Shown: positions 19,305 through 29,734 of the stretch, in pieces
Position numbering within the stretch: position 1 is the stretch's first letter
Layout of the letters: each line of letters starts with the position of its first letter
Program-made: the position numbers and the translations under genes
Notes under the pieces: generated by a model
Databases searched by the model: none
Told to the model about the DNA's origin: nothing
The model's input: only the letters and a program-made list of their open reading frames with translations
DNA from: an uncultured Bacteroidota bacterium
GTDB lineage: Bacteria > Bacteroidota > Bacteroidia > Chitinophagales > Chitinophagaceae
Direction: 5' to 3'
DNA length: 64,000 bases
NCBI GenBank assembly: GCA_903824725.1
Contig: CAIJXU010000029.1
Location: 1 to 64,000, forward strand

Positions 19305-19405
19305 TGTTATTAATTTAAGAATTCATCCAATCGCACAAATTTAGATAGTTTTTATAAATTACAGTCTTTTATATATAAATTCACTCCTACTAATAAATTA
19401 ATTAC

Positions 19406-21481
19406 ATGAGATCATTGTTTATTTCCTTGTTAATCATATGGACCAATTCCATTACAGCACAAAACACAAGCAGCCCTATTATTAGAACGGATAAAATTAC
19501 CATTGCAAGAGATCAGTTTGGCGTTCCTCATATATACGCTCCTACCGATCCCGAAGTAGCTTATGGTTTAGCATGGGCACATGCCGAAGATGATTTTACC
19601 ACTATTCAAACTTTAATGTTAACAGGTAAAGGAAAATTAGCCACCTATTTAGGAAAAAAAGGAGCTACTGTAGATTATGTCGCGGGATTGCTGAACACCA
19701 AAGCTACTGTGATAGCACAAATGAATAGTTTAGATCCAAAATTTATTCAATTAGTAAAAGGATATTTATTAGGATTAGAAGCTTATGCAAAAGCACATCC
19801 TGATCAAGTACTCAATAAACATGTTTTTCCAATTAGTATAGAAGAATATTTATCTGCTACTGTTTTTTCGGTAGCTGTATTTTGTGGAGTAGACAAAGCT
19901 TTGCCTAAAATTTTAAATGGCACTATTCCGGCATTACCTGGTTTTACTGGAGAAGGTAGTAATTCCTTTGCCATCCACTCTAGCAAATCTGCTTCGGGTG
20001 AAAATATGTTAGTGATTAACGCCCATCAACCTATCGAAGGTCCAACTGCTTTTTATGAGGCGCATTTACAAAGTGAAGAAGGTTGGAATATTTTAGGAGG
20101 ATTGTTTCCTGGTGCCCCATTAATTTTTCATGGTGTTACACCCCATTTGGCCTGGGCGCATACCGTGAACTTGCAAGATAAAATAGATGTGTATCAACTT
20201 GAAACAGATCAGCAACATCCTAATCAATATAAAGTAGATGGAGAATGGTTAACACTAGAAGTTAGAAAAATTAAATTAAGTATTAAAGGTATTCCGATTC
20301 CAATTTATAAAACAGCATACACTTCAATATATGGACCTACTGCTAAAACGCCTTCTGGGCAATACTTTTCGATGCGTCTTCCTTCCTTAATGGATGCAGG
20401 TGCATTACAACAATGGTATGCCATGAATAAGTCGCAAAATTTTACTGAATTCAAGGCAGCGCTTACGCAAAACCATTTAGCTATGTTTAATATTGTATAC
20501 GCCGATCAAAAAGATACCATATTTTATATATCCAATGGAAAGATGCCTTACCGAAATGGCGACCCTGCTTATCATTGGAACAGCACTGTTCCTGGTAATA
20601 CGCGTGCCACTTTATGGACTACTTTTAAACCATTAAGCGCACTTCCTCAATATCTAAATCCAAAAAGTGGATACTTATATAATACCAATCATTCTCCTTT
20701 TTTAGCTACTGCCGAAAATGAAAATTTGAGCGCAGCAAAATTTGATGCTTATGATGGTTATGAATTAACTCATAATAATCGAAGCCGTCGTGCAAAGGAT
20801 TTAATTGATGGCCTTGATAAAATTAGTTACGAAGATTTAAAACGAATCAAATTTGATCGTCAACTTCCTGCTAAAATTTTATACCCTTATGGCTATACTG
20901 CTGATTCCTTATTCATGGTGGATGAAACAAAATACCCTTTATTATCTCCACTTATCATTAGTTTAAAAAATTGGGACCACAATGCGATAGCCGAAAGCAA
21001 TGGTGCCTTGATTTATAATTTAGCTTACTATTCCATTCCTCCTTTAATGGCTGATCGTAAAAATGAAAAGTTAAGCATGAGCGAAGCGGTGGCTACTTAT
21101 CAATATGTGTACGATTATTTAATGAAACATTTTAATCGGCTCAATGTAACATTAGGTGAAATGCAAAGATTGGTGAGAGGTGATGAGCATTGGCCACAAG
21201 GTGGAATGCCCGATGTTTTAGCGGCAGTTCAATCTGAACCTTTTGGAGCAGGTCAAAGAAAAATGAATAGTGGAGATGCTTATATTTCGTTGGTTCGTTT
21301 TCCTAAGAATGGCGACTTGCCTTTGATTGAAACTGTAAATACTTTTGGCGCAAGTAGTGTGAAAGGAAATAAACACTTCGCTGATCAGCGTGCTTTATAT
21401 CAAGCGCAACAATTAAAAAAGATGACTTTGGATAAAAACGAAATATTAAAAAATGCTGAAAGCATTTATCATCCTCAATAA
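19406..21481 (+). CDS. Penicillin acylase / N-acyl-homoserine lactone acylase family Ntn hydrolase
   Basis: 691-aa ORF; signal peptide; VPHIYAPTDPEVAYGLAWAHAEDDF; autoprocessing-type site GEGSNSFAI. Confidence 0.88.
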   Translation: MRSLFISLLIIWTNSITAQNTSSPIIRTDKITIARDQFGVPHIYAPTDPEVAYGLAWAHAEDDFTTIQTLMLTGKGKLATYLGKKGATVDYVAGLLNTKATVIAQMNSLDPKFIQLVKGYLLGLEAYAKAHPDQVLNKHVFPISIEEYLSATVFSVAVFCGVDKALPKILNGTIPALPGFTGEGSNSFAIHSSKSASGENMLVINAHQPIEGPTAFYEAHLQSEEGWNILGGLFPGAPLIFHGVTPHLAWAHTVNLQDKIDVYQLETDQQHPNQYKVDGEWLTLEVRKIKLSIKGIPIPIYKTAYTSIYGPTAKTPSGQYFSMRLPSLMDAGALQQWYAMNKSQNFTEFKAALTQNHLAMFNIVYADQKDTIFYISNGKMPYRNGDPAYHWNSTVPGNTRATLWTTFKPLSALPQYLNPKSGYLYNTNHSPFLATAENENLSAAKFDAYDGYELTHNNRSRRAKDLIDGLDKISYEDLKRIKFDRQLPAKILYPYGYTADSLFMVDETKYPLLSPLIISLKNWDHNAIAESNGALIYNLAYYSIPPLMADRKNEKLSMSEAVATYQYVYDYLMKHFNRLNVTLGEMQRLVRGDEHWPQGGMPDVLAAVQSEPFGAGQRKMNSGDAYISLVRFPKNGDLPLIETVNTFGASSVKGNKHFADQRALYQAQQLKKMTLDKNEILKNAESIYHPQ

Positions 21482-21497
21482 TAGTAGGAATTAAAAT

Positions 21498-22772
21498 TTA
21501 TAATCTTGCAGTAACGATACTTTTATCCAATAATGCCTTCGTATCATATAAAATGGAAGTGGGGTTTGATTTTAATTGCATATAATCCAATGATTTAAAA
21601 AAATCATGTGCGACAGTCAATACAATAGCATCATAAGTGCCAAGAGTGGTCACTAAATTAATTTGATGGGTATCCCATACTTCTTGTGCATTAGCAAAAG
21701 GATCAAAAGCAACTACATCGGCTCCCATTGCTTTTAATTCGGAATAAATATCAAAGGTTTTAGAGTTTCGAATATCAGGACAATTTTCCTTAAAAGTGAC
21801 CCCTAACAATAACACTTTAGCACCTTGCACTTTAAAGCCATACTGTATTAAAAGCTTTGTTACTTTTTGTGATATAAAGGAACTCATTTGATCGTTCACA
21901 TTTCGACCTGATAAAATAACTTGTGGATGGTACCCTAAGCTAGTAGCCTTATGCGCTAGGTAATAAGGATCCACTCCAATACAATGCCCACCCACTAGTC
22001 CTGGCTTAAACGGTAAGAAATTCCATTTTGTAGCGGCGGCTTCTAATACCTCATGGGTATCAATACCCATTTTATCAAACATCAATGCAAGCTCATTAAC
22101 AAAAGATATATTAATGTCTCTTTGTGCATTTTCAATTGACTTGGATGCTTCGGCTACTTTCATAGTTGAAGCTTTATGCGTCCCGGCACTAATGATACTT
22201 GAATATAAAGCATCCACTTTATTGGCAATTTCAAGAGTCGAACCCGAAGTCACTTTTTTTATTTTTGTTAGTGTATTAATTTTATCACCTGGATTAATAC
22301 GTTCGGGAGAATAGCCGCAAAAAAAATCTTGGTTATATTTTAATGCACTGCTTTTTTCTAAAACAGGAACGCAATCTTCTTCGGTACATCCTGGGTAAAC
22401 GGTACTTTCATAAATAACAAGATCTCCCTTTTTTAAAATAGACCCGATCATTTCCGATGCCTTCAATAATAAGGTTAAATCAGGTTGTTTATTTTTAGTA
22501 ACCGGTGTAGGTACCGTAATTATAAATACATTACAATTTTTGATGAATGAAAGTTGATCACTAAAACTAAGCTGTGTAGCATTATTTATTTCATCCTTGT
22601 TGCATTGTAAGGTGGTATCTATCCCTTTGTTTAATGCTACAACACGATCTGTATTTATATCAAATCCTATTACTTGATAGCGTTTACTAAATGCAACAGC
22701 TAATGGGAGTCCCACATAACCTAAGCCTATGACAGCAATGGTATCGTTTAGTTGATTAGTTGATGGTTGCAT
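21498..22772 (-). CDS. UDP-glucose/GDP-mannose dehydrogenase family nucleotide-sugar dehydrogenase (WecC/TviB-like)
   Basis: 424-aa ORF; IAVIGLGYVGLPLAVAFSK Rossmann motif; GVDPYYLAHKA; VLLLGVTFKENCPDIRNS. Confidence 0.92.
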   Translation of the reverse strand: MQPSTNQLNDTIAVIGLGYVGLPLAVAFSKRYQVIGFDINTDRVVALNKGIDTTLQCNKDEINNATQLSFSDQLSFIKNCNVFIITVPTPVTKNKQPDLTLLLKASEMIGSILKKGDLVIYESTVYPGCTEEDCVPVLEKSSALKYNQDFFCGYSPERINPGDKINTLTKIKKVTSGSTLEIANKVDALYSSIISAGTHKASTMKVAEASKSIENAQRDINISFVNELALMFDKMGIDTHEVLEAAATKWNFLPFKPGLVGGHCIGVDPYYLAHKATSLGYHPQVILSGRNVNDQMSSFISQKVTKLLIQYGFKVQGAKVLLLGVTFKENCPDIRNSKTFDIYSELKAMGADVVAFDPFANAQEVWDTHQINLVTTLGTYDAIVLTVAHDFFKSLDYMQLKSNPTSILYDTKALLDKSIVTARL

Positions 22773-22796
22773 TCTTACTCAAAGTTAATGGTCAAA

Positions 22797-23735
22797 TCAG
22801 TGTCTGCCATATGTTTTTTCACCAGCGTTTATCGCAATGGATAATCTGTTTTGTGGAGGGGGCAATGGACAAGTAGCAAATTTTGTAAAAGCACAGGGTG
22901 GATTATAGGCCTTATTAAAATCAATTTCAGTATGACCATTGGCATCGGGCTTGGCAATATCAATAAAGCGTCCTGCGCCATATGTAGTAATATCTGAAGT
23001 AGCATCTGCAAAAGTGATAAACAATGTCTGCGACCCTTCGTCAATTACATCTAAATTGTACTGCTTATTTTGATAAGTAAATGATAATTTACCCGCATTT
23101 TTAGTGGCTAAATTTTGACCTAATACATTTAATATCATTAATTCCGATTGCAAGGGAGGATGTAAGACCGCTTTTATTTTCCAGTTTTCATTTACAGGAA
23201 AACGCTCAATGCCTTTAAATGAAGTCACATTTAGCGATTGGAAATTTCTAAACCGAACGCCAATTTTATCAGCTCGTTTAATAATCGTCCAACTATAATG
23301 TGACCAGGTCATTTCTAAGTTGAGCGATTTGCCATCATATACACAAATCTTTTTTTCTAGTGGTGACTCAACATTATTTATTTTAACCTGATATTGATTT
23401 AGGTTTTCCCATGAAACACTATCGCCATCTAAAATAAAATTTCCAATATGGCTAGGAAAGGAAGTATCTAGTGCATTTGAGTTTTCATATTTGCAATCAT
23501 TCCCCTTGGAAGTGCCTAATGAATTCACACCCTTGTGTAACCAAAATAACCCCTCTAAATTTAACCATCCACTGGACATTTTTAAATCTTTCTCTCGTTC
23601 ATTATGCCACTGATTTATACGCATGGCATAGTCCATTTTTGGGGTACTTTGAGCATGTGTTATCGGATGCAATAAAAGGCAAGAAATTATCATTGCCCCC
23701 ATTAGACTTTTTGTCGAAATCCCAAGATATTTCAT
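22797..23735 (-). CDS. DUF1684 domain-containing secreted protein
   Basis: 312-aa ORF; GWLNLEGLFWLHKGVNSLG; FNKAYNPPCAFTKFATCPLPPPQNRLSIAINAGEK. Confidence 0.88.
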   Translation of the reverse strand: MKYLGISTKSLMGAMIISCLLLHPITHAQSTPKMDYAMRINQWHNEREKDLKMSSGWLNLEGLFWLHKGVNSLGTSKGNDCKYENSNALDTSFPSHIGNFILDGDSVSWENLNQYQVKINNVESPLEKKICVYDGKSLNLEMTWSHYSWTIIKRADKIGVRFRNFQSLNVTSFKGIERFPVNENWKIKAVLHPPLQSELMILNVLGQNLATKNAGKLSFTYQNKQYNLDVIDEGSQTLFITFADATSDITTYGAGRFIDIAKPDANGHTEIDFNKAYNPPCAFTKFATCPLPPPQNRLSIAINAGEKTYGRH

Positions 23736-23857
23736 AAGTGAATGATATAAGTACCAAAAATAAGTTAAAATGTGGTGGATTAAATAAGTCCATATTAAAT
23801 CATTAATATTATGTCCTTTATTTATATAATTTTACATAAGTAAAAATTGATTTTAAT

Positions 23858-25249
23858 ATGAAAAAAATACTTGTCGCTTTTAGCCTTTTTTTTATAATGA
23901 TAGGATGTAAAAAGGATGTTCCAATGGATACAAATAATGGTATAACCGCTAATAGCGATATTAATACCTGGATCCATAATACAATGAGCTATTATTATTT
24001 ATGGAATACCAATATGCCCAAAATAACGAGTACCAATTTGAATGATCATCCCATGAATTATTTTTATAGCGTTTTATATGATTACGGCAATACGGATCGT
24101 TTTTCTTGGATTGATAGTAGCGCCACTAATTTAGCCAATCAATTAAATGGCATTAATACGGTACTTGGAATTAAATACTCTGTTTTTTATACAGATAATG
24201 CACAATTGAATGTGGCGTTTGTCATATCCTATGTATTAAAGGAGAGTCCAGCAGAAAAAGCAGGACTAAAAAGAGGGGATATTATTTTAAAAGTGGATGA
24301 CGTTACCATTACGAAAAATAATTATTCAAGTATCTTACAAAATCAAACATTGAAATTAGGACTTGGCTCCTACGCAAGTGGCCTATTTAGTAACAATGGA
24401 ATTTCAATGACTGTAACTAAAGTTGAATTACAAACTAACCCTATTTTAAAAGACACCATTATTAAATGGGGGGGCAAAAAAGTAGGATATCTGGCATACA
24501 TACAATTTTTGTCTAGTTATGACGATAGTTTAAGAGCTGTCTTTGGACGATTTAAAGCAGGAGGTGTAAATGAGCTGGTGATTGATTTAAGATACAATGG
24601 AGGAGGCTATGTTACATCATCTGATTTAATGACTAATTTAATCGTAAAGGACTTGGCTGCAAAAAATAATATGGTAATGAACAAAAAAGTTTATAACGCC
24701 ACTTATACACAGGAACTCAATAAATCCATTGGCAGTAGTGCTTTTAATACTAATTTTAAAATGGAGAGCAATAATTTGGGGACATTGTCAAGGGTGTTTT
24801 TTTTAGTATCAAATGGCACTGCCTCTGCCAGCGAATTAGTCATTAATAACTTAAAGCCATTTATGGATGTGATTTTAGTAGGCGAACACACTTATGGAAA
24901 AAATGTAGGGTCCTTTACTTTAACAGATAGTAAAAATAGATGGAATTATGGTTTACAACCAATTACATTTAAAATTGCAAATTCAAAAGATGAATCTAAT
25001 TATGGCACCAAAGATGGATTTCTTCCTAACATTACTATTACCGACAATGTGCTGCCTTTTAAACAATTAGGCGACCCATTAGAAACCGTTTTAAATAAAG
25101 CCTTATTAGTTATTAGCCCTGTTGCTTATAAACCATCTAGCATGGATGTTCCCAATAACGAAAGCAAGGCCACTTTATTTCAAACTAAGGCCATTTCAGA
25201 TAATATAAAAATGGATCGCTTAGATATGTGGATTAAACCAAAGTATTAG
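23858..25249 (+). CDS. S41-family (C-terminal-processing-like) peptidase lipoprotein with PDZ domain
   Basis: 463-aa ORF; lipobox IGCKK; PDZ GLKRGDIILKVDD; ELVIDLRYNGGGYV, NGTASASELVI. Confidence 0.9.
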   Translation: MKKILVAFSLFFIMIGCKKDVPMDTNNGITANSDINTWIHNTMSYYYLWNTNMPKITSTNLNDHPMNYFYSVLYDYGNTDRFSWIDSSATNLANQLNGINTVLGIKYSVFYTDNAQLNVAFVISYVLKESPAEKAGLKRGDIILKVDDVTITKNNYSSILQNQTLKLGLGSYASGLFSNNGISMTVTKVELQTNPILKDTIIKWGGKKVGYLAYIQFLSSYDDSLRAVFGRFKAGGVNELVIDLRYNGGGYVTSSDLMTNLIVKDLAAKNNMVMNKKVYNATYTQELNKSIGSSAFNTNFKMESNNLGTLSRVFFLVSNGTASASELVINNLKPFMDVILVGEHTYGKNVGSFTLTDSKNRWNYGLQPITFKIANSKDESNYGTKDGFLPNITITDNVLPFKQLGDPLETVLNKALLVISPVAYKPSSMDVPNNESKATLFQTKAISDNIKMDRLDMWIKPKY

Positions 25250-25285
25250 CTTAATTTTATTTTTATTATTTCAACAATTACTTAC

Positions 25286-26161
25286 ATGAAAAAATACATA
25301 CTTCTTCTTATGCAAGGCTTCATAGTGCTTTTTGTAGTGGGGCAAGGCATTGTAAAAGAAAAACAAACTATTAAAAGTAAAATTTTAAATAAAGAAGTTC
25401 ATTACACTATTTACTTACCTGCTGATTATAATACAAGTGAACGCTCCTACCCTGTCACCTATTTATTACATGGATATGGAGATGCAGATGATGGGTGGGT
25501 TCAATTTGGTGAAATTAATCGCTTGGCCGATAAGGCAATTTTAGATGGCACAATACCTCCAATGATTATAGTGACACCAGATGGTTTTAAAAGTTTTTAT
25601 ATTAATGCAGCAGATGGTTCATTAGATTATGAAGATTTTTTTATTAAAGAATTAATACCCTTTATTGAAAAAACATACAAGGTGAAATCTGAAAAAAGAT
25701 ACAGAGGTGTTGCAGGTCTTTCGATGGGAGGTTATGGTGCGTTAATTTATGGTTTAAAATATCCGCAGTTATTTGCAGCAGTCGCACCTTTAAGTGCCGT
25801 GGTATGGTCCGATAAGGACATCATGAATGCTTCCGATTATATATACAATAGCGGCCTTTTTGCAACGAATGCAAATAAAAATGCAAAAGGAGCTGACCGT
25901 ATCACTGATGCATGGCTTCGCAATAGTCCTTTGGCCATCATTGAAAAAAAATCAGTTGAAGAATTATCTTCAGTGAAGTATTGGATTGACTGTGGAGATG
26001 ACGATAATTTATCAATCGGTAATTCAAATTTACATATCGCATTGACCAATAAAAATGTACCCCATGAATTTAGAATTCGAGATGGTATACATAACTGGAC
26101 CTATTGGCGTTCGGGTGTTATCAATGCCCTTTCGTTTATTGGCAATAATTTTCATCAATAA
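25286..26161 (+). CDS. Secreted esterase D/feruloyl-esterase-like alpha/beta hydrolase
   Basis: 291-aa ORF; YLLHGYGD, GLSMGGYGAL nucleophile elbow, H near C-terminus (GIHNW). Confidence 0.88.
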   Translation: MKKYILLLMQGFIVLFVVGQGIVKEKQTIKSKILNKEVHYTIYLPADYNTSERSYPVTYLLHGYGDADDGWVQFGEINRLADKAILDGTIPPMIIVTPDGFKSFYINAADGSLDYEDFFIKELIPFIEKTYKVKSEKRYRGVAGLSMGGYGALIYGLKYPQLFAAVAPLSAVVWSDKDIMNASDYIYNSGLFATNANKNAKGADRITDAWLRNSPLAIIEKKSVEELSSVKYWIDCGDDDNLSIGNSNLHIALTNKNVPHEFRIRDGIHNWTYWRSGVINALSFIGNNFHQ

Positions 26162-26175
26162 ATAATTAGTATCCC

Positions 26176-26664
26176 ATGAGCATTCAAGTATTTGTAACAG
26201 GCGGCACTTTTGATAAAGAATACAATGAACTTAATGGAAGTTTATACTTTAAGGAAACTCATTTACACGAAATGTTGCAACTTGGACGAAGTCAACTTGA
26301 TTTATCCATCACTACTTTAATGATGAAGGATAGTTTGGATTTTATAGATGCAGACCGAAAGCAAATCGCAGATGCCTGTTTGCAGTCTCCTGCACAAAAA
26401 ATTATAATCACACACGGCACAGATACCATGACTATTTCAGCAAGTTACCTAGCAAATTGTTGTGGCGACAAAACCATAGTATTGACTGGCGCCATGGTTC
26501 CCTATAAATTTGGGAGTTCCGATGGTTTATTCAACCTAGGAAGCGCATTAGCATTCGTACAAGTGCTTCCTAAAGGCGTCTATATTGCAATGAATGGCAA
26601 AATTTTTGAAGCAAATAAGGTGCAGAAAAACAAGGACAGAGGTGAATTTGAGGCTATAAAGTAA
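26176..26664 (+). CDS. Single-domain asparaginase-like protein
   Basis: 162-aa ORF; VFVTGGTFDKEY, IITHGTDTM, IVLTGAM. Confidence 0.85.
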   Translation: MSIQVFVTGGTFDKEYNELNGSLYFKETHLHEMLQLGRSQLDLSITTLMMKDSLDFIDADRKQIADACLQSPAQKIIITHGTDTMTISASYLANCCGDKTIVLTGAMVPYKFGSSDGLFNLGSALAFVQVLPKGVYIAMNGKIFEANKVQKNKDRGEFEAIK

Positions 26665-26689
26665 AATAGGTTCTACCCACTTAATAAGA

Positions 26690-26764
26690 CTACCTTCTTT
26701 TACTATTTCGTCGGATAATGATAATGACCAAGGCTACAATTCCAAACAAAATAGGTAAGCTCAT
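26690..26764 (-). CDS. Possible 24-aa single-pass membrane microprotein (MSLPILFGIVALVIIIIRRNSKRR)
   Basis: ATG..TAG frame read on minus strand; hydrophobic helix plus Arg/Lys tail; below ORF-track cutoff. Confidence 0.25.
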   Translation of the reverse strand: MSLPILFGIVALVIIIIRRNSKRR

Positions 26765-26790
26765 AATGAATATATTAATATCTTAAAGAT

Positions 26791-27261
26791 ATGAAAAAAC
26801 AAGCGCTAATTGGAATTTGCTTTGTTATTGCAAGTTGTTCACCTACGAAAAAAATAATTGTTTCAATGAGTGAAATACAAACAACTATTTGGACGAATCA
26901 GCCTGAGGAGCAAGTAATTACAAAATTAGGCGCCTTTAAGCATAGAGAAAATAATGAAATGGGGTACATGCTATTATTTGACTATAGCACCTATTTTATA
27001 CCTAAAAAATCAGCTTATACACCTAATTACCCAACAAGTGCATCATCTACTGGCACGAATCAAATAGATAAAAATGGTATGTTACGTATTAATCCCACTA
27101 ACTATGTAACCACTTCAGCTAAACCCGCCTCCGCAGATAATCTAAAGGAATATAAGAATCAAAAATTACTAGAATTTTATTTTGATAAAAATAAAAAAGT
27201 GATTTATGTAAATGCCGTTGGCTATCCAGATTCAGTTAGGTACGAACCCCGTCATAAATAA
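26791..27261 (+). CDS. Hypothetical lipoprotein
   Basis: 156-aa ORF; lipobox IASCSP. Confidence 0.6.
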   Translation: MKKQALIGICFVIASCSPTKKIIVSMSEIQTTIWTNQPEEQVITKLGAFKHRENNEMGYMLLFDYSTYFIPKKSAYTPNYPTSASSTGTNQIDKNGMLRINPTNYVTTSAKPASADNLKEYKNQKLLEFYFDKNKKVIYVNAVGYPDSVRYEPRHK

Positions 27262-28593
27262 TTATTTTAGTTGAGTTGTGTCCACTCTTGTAGGGGTATC
27301 CTTACCAGCAATAATCGATTTTGCACTTTTAGCGATTGCTTTTATAATTTGTGTCATATTATCGATATCGAGTGTACTAAATTCATCACTTGGTTTATGG
27401 TAATTAGGCTCATTGTCCATTTTCGAAGTAGAAATGGTATGTGCTGGAACCCCTAGTCTTGCTAATGTAGCATTATCAGATCTGTAAAATAAATTTTGAG
27501 TAGTGTAAGGGTCTGGATAAAAATGAAAGTCACTTCCTTCTAAGTTTTTTTGAAGTATCGCACCCATATCTGTTTTTTCATATCCTGTGATATACGCGCT
27601 ATTTTTTCCCCAATTACTTTCGGTGCCAATCATTTCAATATTAAACATTGCCTTTACTTGTAAAGGGTCGAATTGCTTTGAAAAGTATTGTGCACCAAAA
27701 CCGCCAGACTCTTCGGCAGTGAAGGCCGCAAATACCAATGTACGCTCATTGTTAGCCAAAACAGAAAAATATTTTGATAACATAATCATTGCAGTTGTAC
27801 CAGCGGCATCATCATTCGCGCCATTAAAAATAGAATCTCCGTTCACTGCTCTTTTTCCATTCACTCCAAGATGATCATAATGACCCGAAAAAATAACATA
27901 CTCATTAGGCAAAGATTTTCCAGGTAGTATACCTACTACATTTGCTAAATTTAGTTTATCAATTTTATGGGTGGCTTCAATTGTAAATTGCTTTGGTGTT
28001 TGATTAGTTAAAACAATTAATATAGACTTTTGTTGTTCGGTCATACCCGATTTAAATTGTACCAATCTTCCAAAATTAGCTGCTAATGATTCATCTACTA
28101 AAATCAAATAATTTTTATTAGCAGTCATATATTTTCTCACTGCTAAAAACAAATTATCTTCCTTTGCTATTTTTATAATTTCATACCCACTATTTTCAGT
28201 TACTTTTAAATTAGCCTCAGCTGTAATGGCAATAATATTTTTTGCCTCAAGGCTAGTGCCATCCATATTTCCACTAGCAGAAATGAATTTTGTATTTAAT
28301 CGAGAAAAGGATTGTAAAAATCCATCGCTATTTTTAAAAGTAGTTAACCCGTTTTGTTTAAATTCATTTGCAATAAATAATGATGCTTTTTCAATCCCTT
28401 CACTATATATTTGACGACCTTGTAACTCATCTGATGATAAAAATTTTTCGATACGCTCCGTCTCCTTATTATTAATAAATTTATCGGCTTTCTGGCTATT
28501 TGCGGTTAAAGCAATCAATACAAATGAAAGGATGGCTATTAAAATATTTTTTTGCATCAGTATAATTTTAAATTTTGGCAAATATAATCTCAA
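27262..28593 (-). CDS. M28-family zinc aminopeptidase, secreted
   Basis: ORF 27262..28593, start possibly internal (MQKNILIAIL); VIFSGHYDHLGV, NGANDDAAGTTAMI, FAAFTAEESGGFGAQYF. Confidence 0.9.
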   Translation of the reverse strand: MRLYLPKFKIILMQKNILIAILSFVLIALTANSQKADKFINNKETERIEKFLSSDELQGRQIYSEGIEKASLFIANEFKQNGLTTFKNSDGFLQSFSRLNTKFISASGNMDGTSLEAKNIIAITAEANLKVTENSGYEIIKIAKEDNLFLAVRKYMTANKNYLILVDESLAANFGRLVQFKSGMTEQQKSILIVLTNQTPKQFTIEATHKIDKLNLANVVGILPGKSLPNEYVIFSGHYDHLGVNGKRAVNGDSIFNGANDDAAGTTAMIMLSKYFSVLANNERTLVFAAFTAEESGGFGAQYFSKQFDPLQVKAMFNIEMIGTESNWGKNSAYITGYEKTDMGAILQKNLEGSDFHFYPDPYTTQNLFYRSDNATLARLGVPAHTISTSKMDNEPNYHKPSDEFSTLDIDNMTQIIKAIAKSAKSIIAGKDTPTRVDTTQLK

Positions 28594-28658
28594 AATAAGA
28601 ATAATGATATAGTATTTAAAGGGGTAATTAAAATGTTTATGGTAATTTTATAGCTACC

Positions 28659-29201
28659 ATGCACTCAGACCAAGAATTAATCATACAGTTCCAACAATCC
28701 ATTGAGCGGGAACAATCGTTCACTCAATTGTTGAAAAAACACCAGGTGAAGGTGTACCACCAAATTAAAAGAATGGTGTTAGATCATGATGACGCTGATG
28801 ATATAGCTCAAATGGTTTGGATTAAAATTTGGAACAAATTGGATGGTTTTAAAATGGAGAGTGAATTCAGCACCTGGCTATTCCGTATAGCCTATAACGA
28901 AACCCTCAATTTTTTGGCAAAGCAAAAAAGACAGGGTACTTCCAACTCAAATTCAGACCTTTTAGACTACGAAAACCTATCTAGTGAAACAGATGCTCCA
29001 AAAAGCAGTGAAATTCAGATTAAATTAGACCAAGGAGTTAAGCAACTACCTGAAAAACAGCAGTTTGTATTCATGCTGCGGTATTTTGAGGAATTGAATT
29101 ATGAAAAAATTGCAAGCATTACTGGGACCACTGTAGGAGGCGCAAAGGCCAATTACCATCAAGCGGTAAAGAAATTAGAAGAATTTTTGAAAAAAACTTA
29201 A
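28659..29201 (+). CDS. ECF RNA polymerase sigma factor (sigma-70 family)
   Basis: 180-aa ORF; DADDIAQMVWIKIWNKL region 2, QFVFMLRYFEELNYEKIASITG region 4. Confidence 0.93.
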   Translation: MHSDQELIIQFQQSIEREQSFTQLLKKHQVKVYHQIKRMVLDHDDADDIAQMVWIKIWNKLDGFKMESEFSTWLFRIAYNETLNFLAKQKRQGTSNSNSDLLDYENLSSETDAPKSSEIQIKLDQGVKQLPEKQQFVFMLRYFEELNYEKIASITGTTVGGAKANYHQAVKKLEEFLKKT

Positions 29202-29235
29202 ACCAAATTATTAATCAATTGTCAAAATTGTGAAA

Positions 29236-29667
29236 ATGGAAACAAATAACATAAATATTGAATTAAATACGGACAAATTAGCTGCAGAACAGCTTTTTTC
29301 CAAGCAAGATTTAGCCCATTTTAATTTAGAAAAAATGGAAGTGCCAAGTGACTATTTTGATACTTTTTCAGACAAGGTTCTTGATCGAATTTCAAAAAAT
29401 AAGCCTTCCGTATTTTATCTTACAACTTATGGTAAAATGGCTATCGCAGCTGTCTTTATTTTTGTTATGGCAAGTGCTTTTATATTTTTAAACAACTATT
29501 CAAAAGTTAAAAGCGATTTGGCAGTCATATCGATTCAAGATATATCTAACGAAGAGATTGAATCTTATGTAAATGCAAATGAATGGATCGCTGAAATGGA
29601 TTGGCAAACCGAAAGTGTTAAATTAGAATCCGACTACAGCTCACTTTCAAAAGACACAATTGATTAA
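29236..29667 (+). CDS. Hypothetical single-TM protein, probable anti-sigma-like partner
   Basis: ORF 29230..29667; TM MAIAAVFIFVMASAFIFL; directly downstream of ECF sigma factor. Confidence 0.55.
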   Translation: METNNINIELNTDKLAAEQLFSKQDLAHFNLEKMEVPSDYFDTFSDKVLDRISKNKPSVFYLTTYGKMAIAAVFIFVMASAFIFLNNYSKVKSDLAVISIQDISNEEIESYVNANEWIAEMDWQTESVKLESDYSSLSKDTID

Positions 29668-29734
29668 TTAATTATATATTCAGGTTAGGTTTATTGCTAA
29701 CAATTCAAAACCTACTATTTTAAAAATACATTTT

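Noticed and set aside
26176-26664. Asparaginase gene truncated to half length
   Set aside because: Single-domain asparaginase-like proteins of about 160 aa are a known form and the C-terminus (EANKVQKNKDRGEFE) looks natural; not called a pseudogene.
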